Shown: one piece after another, positions 1-7,040 of the stretch
How positions within the stretch are numbered: position 1 is the first letter of the stretch
Layout: the number at the start of each line of letters is the position of its first letter
From: Dongia_A sp035274225
GTDB taxonomy: Bacteria; Pseudomonadota; Alphaproteobacteria; Dongiales; Dongiaceae
DNA length: 12,641 bases
Assembly: GCA_035274225.1 (NCBI GenBank)
Contig: DATEOK010000032.1
Location: 1-12,641 of the forward strand
Direction of reading: 5' to 3'
Made by a program: the position numbers and the translations under genes
The notes under the pieces: model-generated
What the model was told of the DNA's origin: nothing
The model's database searches: none
What the model saw: only the letters and a program-made list of their open reading frames with translations

Positions 1-388
1 AGCCGTCGCTGCCCAGCACGGGCGAAGACACGATCGACTCGTAGCCGCCGATGTCGCGGCTCCAGAGCGGTGTGCCGTCGGGCCGGAACGCCATCAGCGT
101 GCCGTCCATGTTTCCGACATAGACCGTGCCGTCCGGCGCGATCACCGGCCCCGCGCCCGGCGCTATCTCGCCCAGGCTGACGGTGGCGCGCGGCGCGACG
201 GCACGCGCCGTCCGCACGTCAGCCGCGCTGGAATTGTCGGGGTCACCATGGGCCGTCTGCCAGGCTGCGGCGGGGCCGGTGAGGATGAATGCTACGATGG
301 TCGCGCCAAGGGCGGCGGACACGTGCAAGCGTGCAAGGCGGCTGGAGCGCAAGGGGACCCTCCCATGGCTAGGCCGCGCGCCGATCAA
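1..388 (-). CDS. Exported PQQ-like beta-propeller repeat protein (5' part only)
   Basis: Only the first 129 codons are present; the gene continues beyond the left edge. After a short basic N-region there is a hydrophobic stretch (GATIVAFILTGPAAA) ending in a small-residue site, which reads as a Sec signal peptide, so the product is probably periplasmic. The mature part contains a propeller blade: GTVYVGNMDGTLMAF followed by DGTPLWSRDIGG, the usual repeat of PQQ-binding-like/BamB-like propellers. I cannot tell whether it is a quinoprotein enzyme or a non-catalytic propeller, because the catalytic regions are missing. No ATG fits this frame. A TTG at 386-388 is the first start after an in-frame TAG and keeps the arginine-rich N-region; a GTG at 320-322 is the alternative. 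It is divergent from the DddP-like gene. Confidence 0.75.
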   Translation of the reverse strand, partial: MIGARPSHGRVPLRSSRLARLHVSAALGATIVAFILTGPAAAWQTAHGDPDNSSAADVRTARAVAPRATVSLGEIAPGAGPVIAPDGTVYVGNMDGTLMAFRPDGTPLWSRDIGGYESIVSSPVLGSDG

Positions 389-453
389 TGGGTGACGCGA
401 CGCCTAGGAATGATGTCCCGAACTTGTTGATGTATGGCTGTTTTCTTTGTTGA

Positions 454-482
454 AATATAGCAGCTTTCTGGGGAACTACCAA
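454..482 (-). promoter_or_regulatory. Candidate sigma70-like promoter for the propeller gene
   Basis: Read on the minus strand, TTGGTA (477-482) is separated by 17 bases from TATATT (454-459). This matches 4 of 6 and 5 of 6 of the sigma70 consensus at ideal spacing, in a locally AT-rich patch of the 225-base divergent gap (389-613). Transcription would begin about 60 bases before the proposed TTG start. I see no equally good promoter for the plus-strand gene in this gap. Confidence 0.35.
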
Positions 483-613
483 CGGTAAATGGGACGGAAA
501 GTGCGCAAGATCACAAAGATCGCCGTTTGCGCCGGATGTCGCGGGCGCTTGCGGATTTCTCACGTGGCAGGCATTGCCGCAGCCCGTAACGTCGGCGCGG
601 GGAGAAGCCGAAC

Positions 614-1813
614 ATGACAGCCTATCACCAGAGCAAGGTCGACCGCGCCAGCCTGCGCCGCTACCGGCTGGACCGCATCCGCGGGCAGCTGCGCCAGCGC
701 GACTATGGCGGGGCGCTGCTGTTCGATCCCTGCAACATCCGCCATGCCACCGACGTCGCCAACATGCAGGTCTGGGCGCTGCACAACAAATGCCGCTACG
801 TCTATGTCGCGACCGAAGGGCCGGTCATCCTGTTCGACTACGGCTGCGCGCGGCACCTCAGCGAAGGCTATGAGCTGATCGGCGAGACCCGCACCGCTTT
901 CCCGCACACCTATTTCACCAACGGCGGGCGGCACGGCGAATATATCGGCAACTTCGCCAAGGAGGTCGCCGACCTGGTGCGCCAGCACGGCGGCGGCAAC
1001 CAGCGCCTCGCCGTCGACAAGCTGGATCCGCCGGGCGTCCATGCCCTGGAGCGCGAGGGCGTCACCATCACCGACGGCGAGGAGGTGATGGAATGGGCCC
1101 GCACCATCAAGAACGCCGACGAGGTCCTGGCGATGAAGGAATCGATCGCCGCCTGCGAGGCCGGCATCGCGGCGATGTGGCGCGCGCTGAAGCCCGGCAT
1201 GACCGAGAACGAAGTGTGGGCGCACCTGCACGCCACCAACATCGCCCGGGGCGGCGAGTGGATCGAGTGCCGCCTGCTGACCTCCGGCGAGCGCACCAAC
1301 CCCTGGTTCCAGGAATGCTCCGATCGCGTGATCCAGAAAGGCGACATCGTCGCCTTCGACACCGACCTGATCGGTCCCAACGGCTATTGCGCCGACGTCA
1401 GCCGCAGCTGGGTCGCGGGCGAGGTCGCGCCGAGCGACGAGCAGCGGCGGCTCTATGGCGTCGCGCTCGATAACCTGCATCACAATCTGGAGCTGGTGAA
1501 AGCGGGCCTCAGCTTCCGCGAGTTCACCGAGAAGAGCTTCAGGCTGCCGGCGGAGTTCGTGGACCGGCGCTATTCCTGCATCATGCACGGCGTCGGCCTC
1601 GCCGACGAATATCCGTTCGCGGTCTATCCGCAGGACTGGCAGCGCTGGGGTTTCGACGGCCGGTTCGAGGCCGGCATGACCGTCTGCATCGAAGCCCTGA
1701 TCGGTGCCGTCGGCGGCAAGGAATGCGTCAAGATCGAGCAGCAGGTGCTGGTGACGGAAACCGGCTACGAGCTGCTGAGCCACGCACCGCTGGGGCTAAG
1801 GCCGGAATATTAG
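614..1813 (+). CDS. Short DddP-family M24 metalloenzyme (DMSP lyase homologue)
   Basis: 399 residues with the pita-bread M24 fold. Six putative metal ligands are visible: D249 and D251 (FDTDLIGPNGYCAD), D261, H325 (IMHGVG), E360 (CIEALI) and E375 (KIEQQ). Their spacing equals that recalled for the DMSP lyase DddP (D295, D297, D307, H371, E406, E421), offset by exactly 46. The residues matching DddP's catalytic D377 and substrate-contacting Y366 are also present (D331, Y320). Other stretches, such as YGGALLFDPCNIR, GGEWIE and RTNPWFQEC, also resemble DddP from memory. DddP would split DMSP into dimethyl sulfide and acrylate. Oddity: the roughly 45-residue N-terminal extension of characterised DddP is absent, and an in-frame TAA at 587-589 shows it is not a missed start. 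Start: ATG with GGGGAG 8-9 bases upstream. No acrylate-use genes lie nearby, so the real substrate is uncertain; a related lyase or hydrolase is the alternative. Confidence 0.85.
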   Translation: MTAYHQSKVDRASLRRYRLDRIRGQLRQRDYGGALLFDPCNIRHATDVANMQVWALHNKCRYVYVATEGPVILFDYGCARHLSEGYELIGETRTAFPHTYFTNGGRHGEYIGNFAKEVADLVRQHGGGNQRLAVDKLDPPGVHALEREGVTITDGEEVMEWARTIKNADEVLAMKESIAACEAGIAAMWRALKPGMTENEVWAHLHATNIARGGEWIECRLLTSGERTNPWFQECSDRVIQKGDIVAFDTDLIGPNGYCADVSRSWVAGEVAPSDEQRRLYGVALDNLHHNLELVKAGLSFREFTEKSFRLPAEFVDRRYSCIMHGVGLADEYPFAVYPQDWQRWGFDGRFEAGMTVCIEALIGAVGGKECVKIEQQVLVTETGYELLSHAPLGLRPEY

Positions 1814-1840
1814 CGCACTTTCATTACCGCGATCCTCATC

Positions 1841-1951
1841 TGTCATCCCGGCCGAGCGCAGCGAGAGCCGGGACCCATGCCGAACATCCGCGTTACGGAG
1901 CGAACGCATGGGTCCCGGGTCGCGCAGCTTCGCTGCTTGCCCGGGATGACA
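1841..1951. repeat. Nested palindromic intergenic repeat between convergent genes
   Basis: Two nested perfect inverted repeats: an outer 11-bp arm (TGTCATCCCGG at 1841-1851 with its complement at 1941-1951) and an inner 13-bp arm (CCGGGACCCATGC at 1868-1880 with its complement at 1906-1918). The central loop holds a third small stem (TCCG/CGGA). The element fills most of the gap between the ends of the DddP-like gene and the cyclase gene. It resembles dispersed palindromic elements of alphaproteobacteria. Its position suggests it may stop or stabilise transcripts arriving from both sides. Confidence 0.8.
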
Positions 1952-1974
1952 TTGGAAGGAGGCGTGGGAAGGAA

Positions 1975-4062
1975 CTACGGCCGCTGCGAGTCCGCGCTCA
2001 GCCCCCACAGCCTGATCAGCGCCTCGCGGCCGCGGACGCGATGGGCGCCGAGGTCGCGGAAACCTTCGGCGGCTTCCTGGCCGCATTCGGCGATCGCCTG
2101 CTGGATGAGGTCGTCGCTCGCTACCACGGCGGTACGCACCAGGCGGCTCAGCTGCTCGATGCGGCTGGCGATGTTGATGGTGTCGCCGACCACGGTCAGC
2201 TCGAAGCGCTGGTCGGTGCCGACGTCGCCCAAGGTTGCCAAGCCGAAATGCAGGCCGACGCCGATGCGGATGCGGCGCTCGCCACTCTCTTCGCGCTGCC
2301 GGTTCCAGCGCGCGAGCTCGCGCAGGATCTGGCGGGTGGCGGCGATGGCGTTGGTGGCATCCATCGGCCCCGGCGTCGGCGTGCCGAAGGTCGCCATCAC
2401 GCCGTCGCCGATATACTTATCGAGCGTGCCGCCGTGGTTGAACACCGCATCCTCGACGATGGCGTGGAAGTCGCGCAGCAGAACGATCACTGCCTCGCCC
2501 GACATCTGCGCGATCATTTCGGTGTAGTCGTAGAGGTCGGAGAACAGCACCGCCATCGGCTGGGTGCGGGCTTTGCCGATGCGCCCGCCGGCCTGCATCA
2601 GGTCCTCGACCATGTTGGGCGAGAAGTGCCGCGTCAGCTGGGCGCGCTGGCGTTCCGCCACGGCGAGCTGGGACTGGAACTGCTTGCGCTCGGAGATGTC
2701 GCGCAGCACCGCGGTGAACAGGCGGCCGCCGGCGAGCGGAACCTCGGTGATCGAAAGCTCGACCGGGATATGGCTGCCATCGGCGCGCAAAGCCTCGACC
2801 TCGACCAACCGGTTGAGCACCGAATGCTTGCCGGTCTCGAGATAGCGCTTGAGCCCCGCCTCATGCGCGGCGCGATAGATCGGCGGGATGATCAGGTCAG
2901 CCAGGACCTTGCCGACCGCGTCGGCGCGGGCGTGGCCGAACGTGCGCGTTGCCGCGTTGTTGAACTCGACGATGCGGCCGCTCTGGTCGATGGTGATGAT
3001 GGCATCGAACGCGGTGTCGAGGACGGCGCGCACGCGGCTCTCGCTGGCGCGCAGGTCGATCTCCACGTTCTTGCGGTCGGTGATGTCGCGCAGCGAGCCG
3101 ACCAGGCGGGTGGCGGCGCCGTGCTCGTAGACGATGAGGCCGCGGATCACCACCCAGCGCTCCTGCTCGGGCGTCGCCGCGCGTAAGCGCGCCTCGAACT
3201 CGAACTTGCGCCGCCGCTCCGACAGGCAATGCGCCAGGTATTTGCGCCAGACCACCGCGTCCTTCGGCCGGAGCTGCCGGGCGAAGGCCTTGGGCGAGGC
3301 GAGGGTGCCTTCGGGCAGGCCGAGGATTTCGTACAGCCGCGGCGAGAAATAGGTGCGGTCCTCGGTCAGGTCCCAGTCCCACAGGCCGTCGTTGGCGCCG
3401 CGCGCGGCGAGGGCATAGCGCTCGCGGCTGTTGCGCAGCGCCTCGTCGGTCGCCGCGCGCTCGATCGCGCCGCCGATCAGCGCGGCGGCGGTCTTCAGCA
3501 CGTCGATCTCGAGCGCGTGCCAGACCCGCTCCTCCTGGCAGTCGTCGAGGCCGAGGAAGCCCCAGACGCCGGTGCGCAACATGATCGGGACGGAGATGAA
3601 GCTCTGCGTGCCGTGCTCGAGGAAGGTCTGGCGGGTCTCGCCGGTGACCTCGCGCAAGGTCGCCTGCACGATCTCGCCGCGTTGGCGCGCCAGCGCCCAG
3701 TCGTGCAGCTGGCCCTCCGGCTCCTTGAGGGGGATGTTATGGTAGCGCGGATCGTCGCTGAGCTTGGCATAGCCCGGCTCGGCCCAGTCGTAGCGGCAGC
3801 TCTCCACCGCCTCGCCGTCCGGCCGCTTGTGGAACTCGAACAGGGTGACACGGGAAACGTCGGTAGCGCGGCCGAGACGGTTCAGCAGTTCCTGGATGCC
3901 GACGCGCCAGTCCGCCACGCCGACGATCTGTGCCGCGGCGTAGGAGATGGCGTCCAGCATGGCGGTGCGGCGCGCCAACTCGGCCAGCGCCGCGGTCGCG
4001 TCCACCGACTGGTCAACCGGAAATGACTTCTTGTTCAACCCGCCCGCCTCGATTCGACGCAT
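1975..4062 (-). CDS. GAF-PAS-PAS class III adenylate cyclase
   Basis: A 695-residue cytoplasmic sensor enzyme without membrane segments. Order: GAF domain (about 35-200), PAS (about 210-330, ending GSLRDITDRK), second PAS (about 340-462, ending AVLRDISERK), a linker helix, then a class III nucleotide cyclase domain (about 485-690). All key cyclase residues are visible: metal ligands D509 (LFSDLYDYT) and D553 (LDKYIGDG), adenine-selecting K549 and T623 (LTVVGD), and transition-state N630 and R634 (INIASR). The Lys/Thr pair points to adenylate rather than guanylate cyclase, subclass IIIb, so it should make cAMP in response to a ligand or redox signal at GAF/PAS. No heme- or flavin-binding residue can be assigned. 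The ATG at 4062 was preferred; a TTG at 4074 would add four residues. Neither has a good ribosome binding site. It is separated from the upstream permease by a terminator. Confidence 0.92.
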   Translation of the reverse strand: MRRIEAGGLNKKSFPVDQSVDATAALAELARRTAMLDAISYAAAQIVGVADWRVGIQELLNRLGRATDVSRVTLFEFHKRPDGEAVESCRYDWAEPGYAKLSDDPRYHNIPLKEPEGQLHDWALARQRGEIVQATLREVTGETRQTFLEHGTQSFISVPIMLRTGVWGFLGLDDCQEERVWHALEIDVLKTAAALIGGAIERAATDEALRNSRERYALAARGANDGLWDWDLTEDRTYFSPRLYEILGLPEGTLASPKAFARQLRPKDAVVWRKYLAHCLSERRRKFEFEARLRAATPEQERWVVIRGLIVYEHGAATRLVGSLRDITDRKNVEIDLRASESRVRAVLDTAFDAIITIDQSGRIVEFNNAATRTFGHARADAVGKVLADLIIPPIYRAAHEAGLKRYLETGKHSVLNRLVEVEALRADGSHIPVELSITEVPLAGGRLFTAVLRDISERKQFQSQLAVAERQRAQLTRHFSPNMVEDLMQAGGRIGKARTQPMAVLFSDLYDYTEMIAQMSGEAVIVLLRDFHAIVEDAVFNHGGTLDKYIGDGVMATFGTPTPGPMDATNAIAATRQILRELARWNRQREESGERRIRIGVGLHFGLATLGDVGTDQRFELTVVGDTINIASRIEQLSRLVRTAVVASDDLIQQAIAECGQEAAEGFRDLGAHRVRGREALIRLWGLSADSQRP

Positions 4063-4125
4063 GTCCTGGCCCAAGGCGGGAATAATACAGGTCGGTCTCT
4101 GAACGATCTATGAGCGTTTCGGCCT

Positions 4126-4156
4126 AAAAAAATGGGCGGGGCTTTCGCCCCGCCCA
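4126..4156 (-). terminator. Rho-independent terminator of the permease gene
   Basis: A perfect 10-bp stem (4133-4142 with 4147-4156, arms TGGGCGGGGC and its complement) with a 4-base loop. Read on the minus strand it is followed directly by seven T (4126-4132). It lies 29 bases after the permease stop codon and insulates the cyclase gene from permease transcription. Confidence 0.9.
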
Positions 4157-4184
4157 CACTGTCTTTTGACACAATCCCGACCGG

Positions 4185-5873
4185 TCAGATCCTGAAGATC
4201 CAGTTCGCGATCAACACCACCGCGACGCCGCCGGCCAGGGCGACATAAGGCAGGACGCCGGCCTTCTTCTGGCCGAGATCGCCGGCCTTCAAGCCGAGAT
4301 CCTCCAGCATGCGCGGCGGGAACTGTCCCTTGTCCTGGACATAGTGCCGGAACGCGAACACCGGGATGATGAGCGCGGCCGCGATGAAGCCGTAGAGCAA
4401 CGCGTCCGCGTTCCACACCTTGGCGCCGGCGCCCATGAACATCGCGTTCACGAAGGCGAAGATGCCGCCCAAGGCCAGGATGATGGTCGGCGCCTTGTAG
4501 GGACGCGCGATGTGGCCGCTGTCGATGCGGTGGATCCACCCGGCATTGAGATTCAGGAAGTTGAAGATGATGTAGCCGCAATTGCTGACCGCCAGGATGA
4601 AGTAGTAGGCGGTGGCATCGACCGACGCGATGGAGAGCAGGACCAGGTTGAAGGTGAGGTCCGTCCACATCGCCGCGGTCGGCGCGCCATTGTGGTTGAC
4701 GTGCGAGAGATAGCGCGGCAACCAGCCATCGATCGAGCCCTGATAGAGGGTTCGCGAAGAACCGGCCATCGCGGTCACGATGATCAGGATCAGCGCCGCG
4801 ATCATCAGGATCACGAACAGGGTGTTGACGATGGCGCTGCCGCCCGCGACCATCGCGCCCATGGCATGGGCGACACCGGTGCCGGCGACGATGTCACCCG
4901 CCAGCATGCCCTCGAGGCCGAGGTAGCCCTGGAAGGTGATCGGCACCAGGATGAACAGCACCAGGCACAGCAGACCGGAGTAGAAGATGGCCTTGAACGT
5001 GTCGGTCTTCGGATCCTTGAACTCGCTGGTGTAGCAGATCGCCGTCTCGAACCCGTAGGTCGACCAGGCTGCGATGAACATGCCGCCCAGGACCAGCGTC
5101 CATCCGGCGGTGTTCCAGGCCCCTGGTTCGGGCGCGTAGGCGGCGGCCAGCGGCACGAACGGCGAGAAGTTCTCCGAGTGGAAGTTTCCGTTGAAGAATG
5201 GCACCACGCCGACGATCAAGAGGGTCACCACGATGACCAAGCCGACGACCGTCTGCACGCTCGCGGTGCCGAGGATGCCGCGATGCTGGATGGCGAAGGC
5301 CAGCAGCATCAGGATGGCGCCGATGACAAAGGTCCAGTTGAAGGACAGGGAGACGACCTCGCCGATCGGAATGGTGAACAGGGTCCAGTTGTGCAGCGGC
5401 ATCAGCGCCGCGGTCGCGCCGGCCTCATCGACGCCCGCATTGGCGGCGATGTAGCTGGCGATGGCCGCCGCATCCGGCGTCGGCTCCATCAGGTTAAGGA
5501 TGTAGCCCGCCGCGATCGCCGAGCCGAGCGAGAGCACCGGGGTCCAGGCGACCCAGTTGCACCACACCGACAAGGGCGCGATGAACTTGCCGTAGCGCAG
5601 CCAGGCCGCCGCGCCGTAGACCGAGGCGCCGCCCGACTTGTTCGGGAACAGCCCGGCGATTTCGGCATAGGTGAAGGACTGGATGAAGCCCATGAGCATC
5701 GACACGATCCAGACCGTGTAGGCCGGGATGCCGACGGTTCCGGCAATGCCGCCGATCGAGAAGACGACCAGGGCGGGCACGCCGCTGGCAACCCAGAAGG
5801 CGCCTTTCCAATCGATGGCGCGTTTCAGGGCATGATCGCCGTTTGCAGTGGTGGTTGCGCTACTGACCGACAT
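4185..5873 (-). CDS. APC-family amino acid/amine permease
   Basis: 562 residues, with about 12-13 hydrophobic segments by eye, from about residue 25 (FWVASGVPALVVFSIGG) to the C-terminal helix before the terminal FRI. The first segments carry the pattern of the amino acid-polyamine-organocation superfamily: the unwound helix-1 glycines (SIGGIAGTVG) and the Y-AEI-GLFP-KSGG motif at the end of helix 2 (FTYAEIAGLFPNKSGG). It is an inner-membrane secondary transporter. The substrate cannot be read from the sequence; from context an amino acid, or an amine used by the neighbouring gamma-glutamylation genes, is likely. The start has a good ribosome site (AAAGGAACT before the ATG). It lies 281 bases downstream of the GntR gene on the same strand and ends in an intrinsic terminator, so it may be transcribed alone or with the regulator. 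Confidence 0.9.
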   Translation of the reverse strand: MSVSSATTTANGDHALKRAIDWKGAFWVASGVPALVVFSIGGIAGTVGIPAYTVWIVSMLMGFIQSFTYAEIAGLFPNKSGGASVYGAAAWLRYGKFIAPLSVWCNWVAWTPVLSLGSAIAAGYILNLMEPTPDAAAIASYIAANAGVDEAGATAALMPLHNWTLFTIPIGEVVSLSFNWTFVIGAILMLLAFAIQHRGILGTASVQTVVGLVIVVTLLIVGVVPFFNGNFHSENFSPFVPLAAAYAPEPGAWNTAGWTLVLGGMFIAAWSTYGFETAICYTSEFKDPKTDTFKAIFYSGLLCLVLFILVPITFQGYLGLEGMLAGDIVAGTGVAHAMGAMVAGGSAIVNTLFVILMIAALILIIVTAMAGSSRTLYQGSIDGWLPRYLSHVNHNGAPTAAMWTDLTFNLVLLSIASVDATAYYFILAVSNCGYIIFNFLNLNAGWIHRIDSGHIARPYKAPTIILALGGIFAFVNAMFMGAGAKVWNADALLYGFIAAALIIPVFAFRHYVQDKGQFPPRMLEDLGLKAGDLGQKKAGVLPYVALAGGVAVVLIANWIFRI

Positions 5874-6092
5874 AGTTCCTTTCCCCCAGGTTCAAGTCGT
5901 CGAAGGTGCGAGTCTTCAGCCGCCGGCTCACTTGCCGTTCGCTGATACGCATTGCGCAGATTTCAGGTCCCGTAGTCCCCTTGCCCGGCCGAATGCGGCC
6001 CGGTTATTCCGACAACGCCGGCAGTGCCCGACTCGCAGAGGCTCCGGCCGGATAATTAATGATGCGCCAGTTTGTCGCGCCAATCTAGATCA

Positions 6093-6120
6093 ATTTTGTA
6101 CGAATGGTATGAAATTGGTT
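6093..6120 (-). promoter_or_regulatory. AT-rich patch upstream of the permease with candidate operator
   Basis: The 281-base gap 5874-6154 holds an AT-rich patch. 6093-6115 is an imperfect palindrome (ATTTTGTAC, 5-base spacer, GTATGAAAT; 7 of 9 positions symmetric). Overlapping it is ATTGGTT at 6114-6120, a heptamer that also occurs twice in the divergent regulator/oxidoreductase promoter region (6935-6941 inverted, and 6969-6975). A site shared by both target promoters fits control by the FCD regulator encoded next door. Possible minus-strand promoter elements follow (TTGGCG at 6078-6083 and an AT-rich -10 near 6057-6062), but they are weak. The rest of the gap shows nothing else clear. Confidence 0.28.
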
Positions 6121-6154
6121 CAAATGCGATGGAAGCGTCGATTCGCCAGACCGT

Positions 6155-6847
6155 TCAGTCCATCACCGCGCCGACCAATTGTCGCCGTGCATAGTGCAGA
6201 TGATTGGTGATCATGGCGACCGCGCTGTCGACGTCGCGCGCGCGGATCGCTTCGAACAGAGCCGAGTGGTCGCGGTTGTAGTCGGCGATGCGCTCTTGCG
6301 TGAGCACCTTGTCCTTCATTGCCATCCATTGCTGGTGCGCGCGCACTTCGTTGATCTGGCGATAGAGCGAGATCAACAGCGGGTTGCGCGTCGCCTCGGC
6401 AATCGTCAGGTGGAAGGCCTCGTCCCAGCGCGAGAAGCTCTCGCGCTCCTGGCACTCGCGATCCTGGCGCTCCATCAGCTCGGACATGCGGTCGATGTCG
6501 CGCGCCGCCGCGTTGATGCAGGCAAGGCGCGTCATGTAGGGCTCGAGCGCGATGCGCACATCGATCAGCTCCAGCGGGCTGGTCTGATCGGCGACATCCT
6601 CGGCAGCGGGCCTGGTCGGGGAGTTGACGAAGGTGCCGCTGCCGATGCGGCGGCTGACCAGGCGCTCGGATTCGAGCTGGTCGAGCGCGGCGCGCACCGT
6701 GGTTCGCGACGTGCCGAATGCTTCGGCCAGCTGACGTTCCGCGGGCAATTTATCGCCATGGCCGTATTGGCCGGCCTGAATCGCCTGTCTCAGTTGTCCA
6801 GTGATCCAGGACGACCCCTTCACGGGGTCATTCACGAGCTTCACCAT
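6155..6847 (-). CDS. GntR-family (FadR/FCD) transcriptional regulator
   Basis: 230 residues. The N-terminal winged helix-turn-helix (about 8-75) has the GntR signature: GDKLPAERQLAEAFGTSRTT, then VRAALDQLE and the wing RRIGSGTFV. The C-terminal all-helical FCD effector domain (about 90-222) keeps the usual metal-site residues D142, H146, H194 and H216 (DEAFH, RDHSALFEAI, NHLHYAR), so it probably binds a metal-held small carboxylate or amino acid. The ATG has GGGAGAG just upstream. It is divergent from the amine-oxidoreductase operon with 193 bases between starts and lies upstream of the permease on its own strand. This is the usual position of a local repressor for both, and probably of its own gene. 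The inducer is unknown; a gamma-glutamyl or N-methyl amino acid intermediate is a guess from context. Confidence 0.93.
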   Translation of the reverse strand: MVKLVNDPVKGSSWITGQLRQAIQAGQYGHGDKLPAERQLAEAFGTSRTTVRAALDQLESERLVSRRIGSGTFVNSPTRPAAEDVADQTSPLELIDVRIALEPYMTRLACINAAARDIDRMSELMERQDRECQERESFSRWDEAFHLTIAEATRNPLLISLYRQINEVRAHQQWMAMKDKVLTQERIADYNRDHSALFEAIRARDVDSAVAMITNHLHYARRQLVGAVMD

Positions 6848-6934
6848 GGTCTCTCCCTGATCTTCTCGCCGGGTGGAAACGCCGGGTTCTCGCCGATTTT
6901 ACGTCAGAATGCCGGTCTAGCGCCAGCCAATAAC

Positions 6935-7002
6935 AACCAATCAAACCCATTTCTGTGCCTTTTGAAAAATTGGTTTGTAACCGGCCGGGGCATGGCTATA
7001 GT
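6935..7002 (+). promoter_or_regulatory. Candidate promoter and overlapping operator of the amine operon
   Basis: On the plus strand, TTGTAA (6975-6980) is spaced 16 bases from TATAGT (6997-7002), a fair sigma70-like pair about 40 bases before the oxidoreductase ATG. The -35 overlaps GGTT-TGT-AACC (6972-6982), a small perfect palindrome of the GGT...ACC type bound by FadR-class GntR proteins. ATTGGTT at 6969-6975 and its inverse AACCAAT at 6935-6941 form a wider pair; ATTGGT is also the half-site of the related regulator PdhR. A repressor here would block RNA polymerase. The pattern was judged by eye only. Confidence 0.35.
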
Positions 7003-7040
7003 GGCGAACGCCTGTCATCCGCTGCTGGGAAACGGACTCC

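Noticed and set aside
369..563. A 64-codon minus-strand frame in the left divergent gap
   Set aside because: It overlaps the start of the propeller gene in another frame and covers the candidate promoter; no ribosome site or domain.
560..1783. A 407-codon minus-strand frame opposite the DddP-like gene
   Set aside because: Antisense shadow; the plus-strand frame has full metal-ligand conservation.
1723..3186. A 487-codon plus-strand frame opposite the cyclase
   Set aside because: It overlaps the end of the DddP-like gene, the palindromic repeat and the cyclase catalytic domain; no recognisable protein.
4344..5945. A 533-codon plus-strand frame opposite the permease
   Set aside because: Highly charged, low-complexity antisense of membrane-protein codons, with no family match by eye.
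6848..7040. A sigma54 promoter before the amine operon
   Set aside because: No TGGC-N8-TTGC type pair with correct spacing was found; the sigma70-like pair is a better fit.
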